A stretch of DNA of 64,000 bases from Thermopolyspora sp044507605 (GTDB lineage: Bacteria; Actinomycetota; Actinomycetes; Streptosporangiales; Streptosporangiaceae). The stretch is taken from contig JBIQJI010000005.1 of assembly GCA_044507605.1 (NCBI GenBank), forward strand, positions 1-64,000, in the 5' to 3' direction. Below, one piece after another: positions 33,803 through 41,201 of this stretch (position 1 is the first letter of the stretch; each line of letters opens with the position of its first letter). The notes beneath the pieces are model-generated. The model was not told the origin of the DNA, did no database searches, and was given only the letters and a program-made list of their open reading frames with translations. A program made the position numbers and the translations under genes.

Positions 33803-35830
33803 ATGGACGCACAGCAGCGGGCGATCGATGCGCTCGCGCGGGACGTCGCGCGGGTCGAGTCGCTGCGCGCCGTCAAGGACGTGCAGCGCGGCTACGCGCA
33901 GTTCGGTCAGGTCGGGCGGTGGGCCGAGATGGCGGCGCTGTTCACCGGCGACGCCACGCTGCGGTGGGGCGACGAGACCGTGACCGGCCGCGCGGCGATC
34001 GAGGCCTGGCTGGAGGCCCGCGCCGGGGCCATGAACGGCCGCGCGCCGGGCTCCCTGCACACCGAGATCATCGACGAGCCGCTGGTGAACCTCTCCGCCG
34101 ACGGCCGCACCGCCCAGGGCCGCTGGATGAGCATGCGGTTCCTCGGCGACGGCCGGGGAACGGCCCGCATCGAAGGAGGCATCTACGAAAACGACTACGT
34201 CCTCGCAGGCGGGCGGTGGCTCATCGCCGCCATGCGCTACCACCCCCGGTTCGAGGGCGACTACCGCGACGGCTGGACCAACGCCGGCGGCCGTGACCTG
34301 GCGGTCGTGCCGAAGCACTTCACCGTCGACGAGACCGGCGTCCCGATCCCGGCGCCGCTCGGCGACCCGCCGCCCAGCGGCGCGACCGTCGGCGAGCTGT
34401 CCGGCCGGATCCAGCGGCTGAACGACGAGGACGCGGTCCGCAACCTCCAGCACGCCTACGGCTACTACGTCGATCGGCGCATGTGGAGCGACGTGGTGGA
34501 CCTGTTCACCGGCGACGCGGTCATCACGATCAACGGCGTGGGCGGCTCCCGTTACACCGGACGCGCGGGCGTGCGGCAGGCCATGGAACGCATGGGGCCC
34601 GAGGGCCTCACCCACGGCGTGCTCAACGATCGCCCGATCTTCGACCTCGTCGTCGAGGTGCTGCCCGGAGGCCGCGAGGCGGTGGGCCGGGGGATCGAGC
34701 TGGGCCTGCTGGGCGACGCGACCCGGCGCGAAGGCCGCTGGGAGTTCTGCGTCTTCCGCAGCCGCTTCGTCAAGGACGACGGGCTGTGGAAGTTGCGGGA
34801 GGTGTCGCTCACACCCCTGCTGCGGGCCGGCTACGCCGATGGCTGGGGCCACGGCGGCATCGCCTCGCCCGGCGGCGGCACGGCCGAGCCCGTCGTGCCG
34901 GAGTTCATCGACGTGACGCGCGGCCGTGCTCCTGCCGGCGCCACGCCCCCGGCCGGCCCGCCCCCGGACGGCCCGGCCCCGGGCGGGCCCGCCTCTGGTG
35001 GGACCACCCCGGGTGAGCCCGCCGACATCGCGGATCTCGCCCGGCGGCTCGCCCGCTCCCGGGCGTACGACGGGGCGGAGAACGTCTCGTCGGCCTACGG
35101 CTACTATCTCGACGACTTCGAGTGGACCGAGATGGCGGCGATCTTCGCGGTCGACGGGCACAAGCAGTCGCCCTTCGCGGGCTACTACATCGGCCGCGAC
35201 CGGATCATGGGCGCGGCCGGCGCGAACTGGGGGCCGCCTCGCGAGCTGCGCGCCGCGGTCTCGTACCACTGGCGCACCCAGCCCGTGATCCACGTGTCGC
35301 ACGACGGCCGCTCGGCGAACCTGCGCACCCGGCTGTTCCAGCCGCGCACGTCGAAGGACCCCGGCAGCAGCCCGCGGAGCTTCTACATGGGCGGCCTGCA
35401 CTCGGGGATGTACCCGAACGACCAGGCCGTGCTCGAAGACGGCGTGTGGCGGCTGTGGAGCGTCACCATCGACGAGCACTACTTCGAGACGCCCGACTGG
35501 AAGGGCGGCTGGGCGGCCGCGACCGACCGGGCGGAGGGCGAGCCGCCCCCGCCGCCGAGCCGCCTGCTGAGCGTCTACCCGCCGGACATCCCGCTGACCG
35601 ACCTGGGCCGGCGCCAGGAGGGGTTCCGCGGCGGGCCGGGCACGCCGCTGCGGTGGCCCGCCATCCTGCCGATGTGGTTCCACTACCGCAATCCCGTCAG
35701 CGGCCGGACGCCGGAACGTTTCTGGCCCGACTGCGTGCCGTGCGAGCGGGCCCCGCGGACCCGCATGACGGAGCACGGCTACCAGCGCCCGCCCAGCGGG
35801 CCCGAACGCGACGGGCTGGAGGTGCCCTAG
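33803..35830 (+). CDS. Triple SnoaL-like (NTF2-fold) protein
   Basis: 675 aa, starting 3 bp after the sialidase-like stop. Three tandem SnoaL-like domains, about residues 1-170, 198-365 and 409-575. Each opens with a helix plus an aromatic Y-x-x-x-D/G-x-x-x-W motif (YAQFGQVGRWAEMAALF, YGYYVDRRMWSDVVDLF, YGYYLDDFEWTEMAAIF). A Gly/Pro/Ala linker (about 372-405) joins domains 2 and 3; the last 95 residues match nothing I recognise. SnoaL-like proteins are usually single-domain dehydratases, isomerases, cyclases or hydroxylases; a fused trimer mimics a natural oligomer. Last gene of the operon. Function unknown. Confidence 0.8.
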   Translation: MDAQQRAIDALARDVARVESLRAVKDVQRGYAQFGQVGRWAEMAALFTGDATLRWGDETVTGRAAIEAWLEARAGAMNGRAPGSLHTEIIDEPLVNLSADGRTAQGRWMSMRFLGDGRGTARIEGGIYENDYVLAGGRWLIAAMRYHPRFEGDYRDGWTNAGGRDLAVVPKHFTVDETGVPIPAPLGDPPPSGATVGELSGRIQRLNDEDAVRNLQHAYGYYVDRRMWSDVVDLFTGDAVITINGVGGSRYTGRAGVRQAMERMGPEGLTHGVLNDRPIFDLVVEVLPGGREAVGRGIELGLLGDATRREGRWEFCVFRSRFVKDDGLWKLREVSLTPLLRAGYADGWGHGGIASPGGGTAEPVVPEFIDVTRGRAPAGATPPAGPPPDGPAPGGPASGGTTPGEPADIADLARRLARSRAYDGAENVSSAYGYYLDDFEWTEMAAIFAVDGHKQSPFAGYYIGRDRIMGAAGANWGPPRELRAAVSYHWRTQPVIHVSHDGRSANLRTRLFQPRTSKDPGSSPRSFYMGGLHSGMYPNDQAVLEDGVWRLWSVTIDEHYFETPDWKGGWAAATDRAEGEPPPPPSRLLSVYPPDIPLTDLGRRQEGFRGGPGTPLRWPAILPMWFHYRNPVSGRTPERFWPDCVPCERAPRTRMTEHGYQRPPSGPERDGLEVP

Positions 35831-35866
35831 GGCCGGCGGCGCAGACGGCGTGTGGTGGAAAGACGC

Positions 35867-35919
35867 GGGCCGGGGCGGATAGTTTCGGCGAAACGTTCCG
35901 AAACTATCCGCTCCGGCCC
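35867..35919. terminator. Long hairpin, 22-bp stem with one mismatch
   Basis: Arms 35867-35888 and 35898-35919 are complementary at 21 of 22 positions around a 9-nt loop (CGAAACGTT). It lies 36 bp after the SnoaL gene stop and closes the nine-gene operon. An alternative short hairpin GTTTCG-G-CGAAAC (35882-35894) competes with the long one. Near-symmetric, so it would work in both directions. Confidence 0.7.
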
Positions 35920-36107
35920 GTCGTATGCTCGGCGACGAGCGGTCTCACGGCGCCCCGGATCGCCATGGGAACCTGCCTGGCCAAGGGCAACGGAGCGCCC
36001 CGCGCCCCAGCGGCGACCCCGCGTCGGGCGGCGGAATCGACGGTCCGCCCCGGCCCGAAACCGCCCGGATCCGCCCCCCTGGTGGCCTGAATGTTTCGGC
36101 CAGGTGA

Positions 36108-36119
36108 CGAAACGTTTAT
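36108..36119. promoter_or_regulatory. LacI-type operator candidate CGAAACGTTTAT
   Basis: Core AAACGTTT (36110-36117) is a perfect palindrome with central CG, abutting the -35 at 36119. CGAAACGTTCCG at 35889-35900 resembles it. No LacI gene adjoins; the regulator would be encoded elsewhere or be one of the two in this window. Confidence 0.4.
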
Positions 36120-36148
36120 TGACGCTCTCGCGTGCTTGCCCCTAGGGT
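36119..36148 (+). promoter_or_regulatory. Promoter candidate for the third sugar ABC operon
   Basis: TTGACG (36119-36124), 18-nt spacer, TAGGGT (36143-36148). It leaves a 5' UTR of over 140 nt that includes the palindrome GTTAGCGCTAGC (36265-36276) and the leader ORF. Confidence 0.4.
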
Positions 36149-36264
36149 TTCGGGTTAACAATCCGCGGGGCGTCGGAAACATGCCGAAGATCGTTATCGT
36201 TCGGTGCCTGCCGGCGCCGTGCCCTGATCATGCCTGATCGCATCCCCTAGGGGCCGCGGTTGAT

Positions 36265-36276
36265 GTTAGCGCTAGC
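36265..36276. promoter_or_regulatory. LacI-type operator candidate GTTAGCGCTAGC
   Basis: A 12-bp near-palindrome (one mismatched pair) with central GC-CG symmetry like many actinobacterial LacI operators. It lies just before the ribosome-binding site of the leader ORF. Confidence 0.45.
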
Positions 36277-36300
36277 AGGAGCGTGCCGAGGAGGGGCCAC

Positions 36301-36390
36301 GTGACCGGAACGGACCACGATTCCCCCAGCGGGATGCGACCCGGCTTCGACGCGCCATCACCAACCTCCGGGAGTAAGAGGTCGTCGTGA
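36301..36390 (+). CDS. Possible 29-aa leader peptide coupled to the binding-protein gene
   Basis: A short frame from GTG 36301 begins VTGTDHDSPSGMRPG. It has a better ribosome-binding site (GAGGAGGGG, 36288-36296) than the binding-protein gene, and its TGA overlaps that gene's GTG (36387) in a GTGA. Arrangement suggests translational coupling or a regulatory leader. The peptide has no recognisable function and may be fortuitous. Confidence 0.4.
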   Translation: MTGTDHDSPSGMRPGFDAPSPTSGSKRSS

Positions 36391-37661
36391 AGATCCATAG
36401 ACTGTCAGCGGTCGTGCTCGCCCTGGGTGTCGCGATCAGCGCCGCGAGCTGCTCCGGCGATTCCGGAGGCTCGAGCGGGGGCGACGACGGCAAGTACTTC
36501 GAGTTCTGGTCGTTCACCGGCATCGACCAGCAGAAGTCCGTCGACGACTACAAGAAGAAAAAGCCGGACGTGACGGTGAAACTCACCGAGGTGGGCAGCT
36601 CGGTCGAGACGGCGCAGGCGCTCACCACGGCCCTCGCCGGGGGCAAGGTGCCCGACCTCGTGCTCATCCAGGGCGACGACCTGCCGAAGTTCGTCCAGCA
36701 GCCGCAGAACTTCATCGATCTGCGCACCTTCGGCGCCGACAAGATGAAGGACGACTACCTGGACTGGGTGATCCGCCAGCCCACCGCCAAGGACGGCTCG
36801 ATCATCGGCATCCCGACCGACGTGGGCGGCATGGCCGTGGCGTACCGCACCGACCTGTTCAAGGAGGCGGGGTTGCCGACCGACCGGGACGAGGTGAGCA
36901 AGCTGTGGCCCACCTGGGACGCCTTCATCGAGACCGGCAAGAAGTACACCGCCGCGACCGGTAAGGCGTTCGTCGACAACGCGGCGACGAGCGTCTTCTT
37001 CCAGGCCGTCAACCAGGGCTCGATGAAGTACTACGACCCGTCCGGCAAGCCGGTGTACGACACCAACCCGGAGGTCCGGTCCGCTTTCGACTACGCGATC
37101 AAGACGGCCCAGGCCGGCATCACGGCCAGGCAGGAGTCGTTCTCCGACGCCTGGAGCGCGGGCATCAAGAAGGGCGACTTCGCCGTCGCGTGCGCGCCGT
37201 CGTGGATGCTCAACCAGATCAAGAACAACGCGCCGGACACCAAGGGCAAGTGGGACATCGCCGCCATCCCGGGTGGCTCGGGTAACTGGGGCGGCAGCTT
37301 CCTGGCGATCCCGAAGAACGCCAAGCACCCCAAGGCCGCCTGGGACTACATCGCCACGATGCAGTCGCCGGAGGGCCAGCTGGAGCACTTCCTCGAAGCG
37401 GGCGCGCTGCCGACCACGCCGTCGGTGTACGACGACCCGAAGCTGCTGGCGATGAAGGACCCGTTCTTCTCCGACGCGCCGGTCGGGAAGATCTACACCG
37501 ACTCGCTGGTCAACCTCAAGCCCTTCCTGATCGGCCCGGACAGCGCCGCCATCGGGCAGGAGTTCCTCAACGCCATCACCGCCGTCGACTCCGGCGAGGC
37601 CGACCCGGCCAAGGCGTGGGACACCGCGATCGCCAACATCAAGACCGCGATCGGCTCCTGA
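36387..37661 (+). CDS. Sugar ABC transporter substrate-binding lipoprotein
   Basis: 424 aa from GTG 36387. Signal peptide VKIHRLSAVVLALGVAIS with lipobox SAASC, a Ser/Gly linker, and a family-1 binding protein (FEFWSFTGIDQQKSVDDY; ligand-cleft Trp residues such as SWMLN). First structural gene of an ATPase-less CUT1 system with the permeases at 37773 and 38726. Two strong hairpins separate it from the permease genes, which would favour a higher level of binding protein. Confidence 0.92.
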   Translation: MKIHRLSAVVLALGVAISAASCSGDSGGSSGGDDGKYFEFWSFTGIDQQKSVDDYKKKKPDVTVKLTEVGSSVETAQALTTALAGGKVPDLVLIQGDDLPKFVQQPQNFIDLRTFGADKMKDDYLDWVIRQPTAKDGSIIGIPTDVGGMAVAYRTDLFKEAGLPTDRDEVSKLWPTWDAFIETGKKYTAATGKAFVDNAATSVFFQAVNQGSMKYYDPSGKPVYDTNPEVRSAFDYAIKTAQAGITARQESFSDAWSAGIKKGDFAVACAPSWMLNQIKNNAPDTKGKWDIAAIPGGSGNWGGSFLAIPKNAKHPKAAWDYIATMQSPEGQLEHFLEAGALPTTPSVYDDPKLLAMKDPFFSDAPVGKIYTDSLVNLKPFLIGPDSAAIGQEFLNAITAVDSGEADPAKAWDTAIANIKTAIGS

Positions 37662-37672
37662 CCGGATGATTC

Positions 37673-37756
37673 CCCCCGGATTCCGGGGATTCCCGGGGTC
37701 CGCACGACGAGTCCCCCGAACGCCGCCGCCGGGTCCCGGACGCCCCGGCGGCGGCG
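37673..37756 (+). other. Two intercistronic hairpins
   Basis: CCCCGGA-T-TCCGGGG (37674-37688) and a 13-bp perfect stem, 37721-37733 with 37744-37756, loop 10 nt. They fill the gap between binding protein and permeases and probably attenuate or stabilise the upstream message so that the binding protein is in excess. Confidence 0.6.
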
Positions 37757-37772
37757 AGGAAGCGACACCAGT

Positions 37773-38729
37773 GTGACGACGAGCCTCAGTTCCCCTCGGG
37801 CGGCCGTATCGCCGCCACCGCTCACCGCCTCGGTCCGCCGGAGCCTGGCCGAGCGGCTCGCCCCGTACGCGTACATCGCGCCGTTCTTCCTGATCTTCGC
37901 GGTGTTCGGCCTCATCCCGCTGCTGTTCACGTTCTACGTGGCGCTGTTCGACTGGAATCCCATCGGCGAGCACGTGTTCGTCGGATTCGACAACTTCAGC
38001 CGGCTGTTCGAGGACGTGCGGTTCTGGAACGCCACGCGCAACACCATCAGCATCTGGCTGCTGTCGACGGTGCCGCAGCTGCTGATCGCGCTCGGGCTGG
38101 CGCACCTGCTCAACCACGTCCGGCTGCGCTTCGCGCTGCTGTTCCGCATGTCGATGCTGGTGCCGTACATCACGTCGGTCGCCGCGACCGCCATCGTGTT
38201 CTCGCAGATGTTCGACCGCGACTACGGCCTGCTCAACTGGCTGATCGGCCTGCTCGGCTTCGAGCACATCGACTTCCTGCAATCGGTGCTGGGCAGCCAC
38301 GTGATGGTCGCGGTGATGGTCCTTTGGCGCTGGACCGGCTACAACACCCTGCTCTACCTGGCCGCCCTGCAGGCGGTGCCGCGCAGCATCTACGAGGCGG
38401 CGTCCGTCGACGGCGCCGGCAACTGGAAGCAGTTCCGGCACATCTCCCTGCCGTCGCTGCGGCCGATCATCGTGTTCACGATCGTCGTCTCCACGATCGG
38501 CGGGCTGCAGGTCTTCACCGAGCCGCTGCTCGTCTCCCGGACCACTCCGATGACGTGCGGCACGGGCCGGCAGTGCCAGACGCTGACCCTCTTCCTGTAC
38601 GAGCAGGCCTTCGGCCGGTTCCACTTCGGCTACGGCGCGGCCATCGGCGTGGCCCTGTTCATCATGGTCGTCGCGCTGGCGGCGCTGAACTACCTGCTGT
38701 CCACTCGAGTGAGGGCGGAGAAGGCATGA
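37773..38729 (+). CDS. Sugar ABC transporter permease (MalF-type)
   Basis: 318 aa from GTG 37773, after GAGGAAG. Six spans; EAA loop SIYEAASVDGAGNWKQF with ISLPSL. Contains two Cys in a periplasmic loop (CGTGRQCQT), unusual for these permeases and possibly a disulfide. Overlaps the next permease in ATGA. Confidence 0.91.
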   Translation: MTTSLSSPRAAVSPPPLTASVRRSLAERLAPYAYIAPFFLIFAVFGLIPLLFTFYVALFDWNPIGEHVFVGFDNFSRLFEDVRFWNATRNTISIWLLSTVPQLLIALGLAHLLNHVRLRFALLFRMSMLVPYITSVAATAIVFSQMFDRDYGLLNWLIGLLGFEHIDFLQSVLGSHVMVAVMVLWRWTGYNTLLYLAALQAVPRSIYEAASVDGAGNWKQFRHISLPSLRPIIVFTIVVSTIGGLQVFTEPLLVSRTTPMTCGTGRQCQTLTLFLYEQAFGRFHFGYGAAIGVALFIMVVALAALNYLLSTRVRAEKA

Positions 38730-39562
38730 GCACGACCCGAGGCGGCGACCGCGTCCGGTGGTGGATCTACGCGCTGCTGATCCTTGCCGTGATCGCCTGC
38801 GTGTTCCCGCTGTACTGGATGTTCGTGGTCGCCACCACCGACAACGCGACGGCGCGGCAGATGCCTCCGGCGATGCTGCCGGGCGGCAACTTCTTCCACC
38901 TGGCCGGCCTGGTCCTGTCGACCGTGCCGTTCATCCGCTCCATCATCAACAGCCTCATCGTGGCCGGCTCGATCGGGGTGGGCCAGGCGCTGCTGTGCTC
39001 GATGGCAGGCTTCGCGTTCGCCAAGCTGCGCTTCCGCGGCCGCAACACGCTCTTTCTCATCGTCATCCTCACCATGACGGTGCCCACCCAGCTCGCCATC
39101 ATCCCGCAGTACATGATCATCTCGGAGTTGGACTGGGTCGACACGCTGCAGGCGCTGATCGTGCCGGGCCTGGCCAACGCCTTCGGGATCTTCTGGATGC
39201 GCCAGCACCTGTCGTCGGCCCTCAGCGACGAGATCCTGCAGGCGGCCCGCATCGACGGAGCCGGCACCTGGCAGATCTTCTGGCGCATCGCCTTCCCGCT
39301 GGTGCGCCCGGGCGCGTTCGTGCTCGGCCTGCTCGGCGTCGTCACCGCCTGGAACGACTTCCTGTGGCCGTTCGTGGTGCTGAAGTCGCCCGAGATGTTC
39401 ACCGCGCAGATCGCGATCAAGGCGTTGCAGAACAGCTTCGCCATCGACCTCGGCCTCGCCATGTCGGGCTCGTTCCTCGCCACCCTCCCGCTGCTGGTGC
39501 TGTTCGTGTTCGTCGGGCGGCGCCTGGTGGCCGGGATCATGGACGGCGCCTTCAAGGCCTGA
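38726..39562 (+). CDS. Sugar ABC transporter permease (MalG-type)
   Basis: 278 aa from ATG 38726 (MSTTRGGDRVRWWIYALL), overlapping the previous stop. Six spans; EAA loop EILQAARIDGAGTWQIF with IAFPLV. Last gene of the operon, followed at once by a strong terminator. Confidence 0.92.
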   Translation: MSTTRGGDRVRWWIYALLILAVIACVFPLYWMFVVATTDNATARQMPPAMLPGGNFFHLAGLVLSTVPFIRSIINSLIVAGSIGVGQALLCSMAGFAFAKLRFRGRNTLFLIVILTMTVPTQLAIIPQYMIISELDWVDTLQALIVPGLANAFGIFWMRQHLSSALSDEILQAARIDGAGTWQIFWRIAFPLVRPGAFVLGLLGVVTAWNDFLWPFVVLKSPEMFTAQIAIKALQNSFAIDLGLAMSGSFLATLPLLVLFVFVGRRLVAGIMDGAFKA

Positions 39563-39563
39563 G

Positions 39564-39596
39564 CCCGATTGCGGACTGCTTCTGTCCGCAATCGGG
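39564..39596 (+). terminator. Perfect 13-bp stem terminator
   Basis: CCCGATTGCGGAC (39564-39576) pairs with GTCCGCAATCGGG (39584-39596) around a 7-nt loop, two bases after the permease stop. Ends the sugar ABC operon. Confidence 0.85.
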
Positions 39597-39690
39597 GTAA
39601 AGGTGGCTCCATGGACAGACACGGACTCGACTCGCGAGACCCCTGCGCCGAACACCGGCACGGACGTGCCGTCACCAGCGGAGCCGCACG

Positions 39691-40152
39691 ATGAGCCGCC
39701 ATATCCAGGTCACCTTCGACGCCCGCGACCCGCGCGCGCTGTCGTGCTTCTGGCGCGACGTGCTCGGCTACGTCCACCCGGCCCCGCCCGGCGTGGACCT
39801 GCCCGAAGGCGCGGACCCGCTGGCCGCCTGGGACGAATTCCTCGCCCGCGCCGGGGTGCCGGAGGAGCGGCGCAACTCGAACTCGGCCATCGAGGACCCC
39901 ACGGGGGCAGGCCCTCGGGTGTTCTTCCAGCAGGTGCCGGAGGACAAGGTCGCCAAGAACCGCGTCCACCTCGACGTCCGCGCGGCCCCCGGGCTGCGCG
40001 GAGAGGAGCGGATGGCGGCCCTTGAGGCCGAGTGCGAGCGGCTCGTCGCGCTGGGCGCGACACGGCTGCGCCGCTCCGACCCGGCCCCGCCGATGAGCGC
40101 CGGCTTCATCGTGATGGCCGACCCCGAGGGCAACGAGTTCTGCCTCGACTGA
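39691..40152 (+). CDS. VOC-family (glyoxalase/bleomycin-resistance-like) protein
   Basis: 153 aa, beginning MSRHIQVTFDARDPRALSCF and ending ADPEGNEFCLD, the characteristic start and end of the actinobacterial glyoxalase-like family with two beta-alpha-beta-beta-beta modules. Metal-ligand positions are only partly obvious (HIQVTFD, RVHLDV, GNEFCLD). Members include dioxygenases, resistance proteins and many of unknown role. Stand-alone gene between two terminators. Confidence 0.8.
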   Translation: MSRHIQVTFDARDPRALSCFWRDVLGYVHPAPPGVDLPEGADPLAAWDEFLARAGVPEERRNSNSAIEDPTGAGPRVFFQQVPEDKVAKNRVHLDVRAAPGLRGEERMAALEAECERLVALGATRLRRSDPAPPMSAGFIVMADPEGNEFCLD

Positions 40153-40209
40153 TCCTCCGGGGACCGGGACGGCCTGGACCCTGTCCGAACCGTCTCGGTC
40201 CCTGCGGTC

Positions 40210-40293
40210 CGGTCGGCATGGCCCGGTCGGCATGGCCCGGTCGGCATGGCCCGGTCAGCGTGATCCGGTCAGCGTGATCCGGTCCACGTGCCC
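40210..40293. repeat. Six 14-bp tandem repeats
   Basis: Units at 40210, 40224 and 40238 read CGGTCGGCATGGCC; units at 40252 and 40266 read CGGTCAGCGTGATC; the sixth at 40280 reads CGGTCCACGTGCCC. The array fills the gap between the VOC gene and the convergent SDR gene. No spacers, so not CRISPR. Confidence 0.85.
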
Positions 40294-40306
40294 GGTTTCG
40301 CCGGGC
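40290..40306. terminator. Bidirectional hairpin between convergent genes
   Basis: GCCCGG (40290-40295), loop TTTCG, CCGGGC (40301-40306), directly beyond the stop of the reverse SDR gene at 40313 and at the end of the tandem array. Confidence 0.5.
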
Positions 40307-40312
40307 GGGCGC

Positions 40313-41149
40313 CTACGCGGGGCGGATGATGCGGGCGGCCTCGTCGAGGGGAGCGGGGTCCCAGGCTCCCGCGCCACCGTTGGCGCTGACCGTGCTGACC
40401 CAGGCGGAGCCGCCGTCGACCGACAGCACCTCGCCGTTCACGTAGGAGGCGTCGTCGCTGAGCAGGAAGGCCACGGCGGCGGCGACCTCCTCGGGGCTGC
40501 CGACGCGCCGCTGCGGCACGGTCGAGCCGCGCCGCCGCAGGTCGTCGTCGCTGTCCGTGCGACCGGCCGCCGCGAACAGGCCGGTCGGGATGAGGCCCGG
40601 CGCGACCGCGTTCACCCGCACGCCCTGCGGGCCGCCGTACATGGCCGCGCTGCGCATGATGCCGAGCACGCCGTGCTTGGACGACTCGTACGCCAGCAGG
40701 TTGTTGCCGGCGCGCATGCTGCCGATGGACGCCGTGATCACGATGGCGCCGCCGCTGCCCTGCCTGCCGTACTGGCGGAAGGCGCCGCGCACGCCGAGGA
40801 AGACGCCGCGCAGGTTCACCGCGATCACCCGGTCGAAGTCCTCGGTCCTCATGTCGGGGATGCGGGTGGCGGGGCCGAGCATGCCGGCGTTCAGGTGGTG
40901 CAGGTCGACCCGGCCGAACCGCTCGGCCGCCGCCAGGTACGCCTCGGTGTCGTCGTCGCGGGACACGTCGGCCCGCACCGCGAGGGCCGGGCCGGGCAGG
41001 TCGTCCGCGACCCGCCGCGCCGACTCCTCGACGACGTCGACGACGACCACCGACGCGCCCTCCTGCGAGAGCCGCCGCGCGGTGGCCGCCCCGATGCCCG
41101 AGCCGGCGCCCGTCACCACGGCGACCGCGCCGTCGAATCTGCCGCTCAC
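40313..41149 (-). CDS. Short-chain dehydrogenase/reductase
   Basis: 278 aa, Rossmann fold. TGAGSGIG cofactor motif near residues 13-20, Asp at the end of beta-2 (VVVVDVVEESA) indicating NAD(H) preference, LNAGML, catalytic Ser in ITASIGS and YESSK. C-terminus YVNGEVLSVDGGSAW. Last gene of a five-gene reverse operon with a monooxygenase, CMD-like protein, cupin and aldolase. Likely oxidises an alcohol intermediate to the ketone used by the monooxygenase (inference). Confidence 0.9.
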   Translation of the reverse strand: MSGRFDGAVAVVTGAGSGIGAATARRLSQEGASVVVVDVVEESARRVADDLPGPALAVRADVSRDDDTEAYLAAAERFGRVDLHHLNAGMLGPATRIPDMRTEDFDRVIAVNLRGVFLGVRGAFRQYGRQGSGGAIVITASIGSMRAGNNLLAYESSKHGVLGIMRSAAMYGGPQGVRVNAVAPGLIPTGLFAAAGRTDSDDDLRRRGSTVPQRRVGSPEEVAAAVAFLLSDDASYVNGEVLSVDGGSAWVSTVSANGGAGAWDPAPLDEAARIIRPA

Positions 41150-41201
41150 GTGTGCCTCCTGTCGCTTGCGATGTGTGCCGGTGCCCCTCGCGTGCGGGCG
41201 C

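Larger units (their letters stand above)
35831..36386. other. Regulatory region between peptide-type and sugar ABC operons
   Basis: 556 bp, gene-free apart from a 29-codon leader ORF at 36301-36390. Contents in order: long hairpin 35867-35919, LacI-type palindromes at 35889-35900, 36108-36119 and 36265-36276, a promoter at 36119-36148, two CCCCTAGGGG-like palindromes (near 36138 and at 36244-36253), and the leader ORF. Confidence 0.6.

Noticed and set aside
32612..35776. A 1054-codon reverse frame across the sialidase-like and SnoaL genes
   Set aside because: Antisense shadow: low-complexity Ala/Arg/Val/Asp protein with no domain, while the plus strand carries recognisable motifs and ribosome-binding sites.
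40210..40293. CRISPR-like array
   Set aside because: Repeats are contiguous 14-mers without unique spacers, and no cas genes are present.
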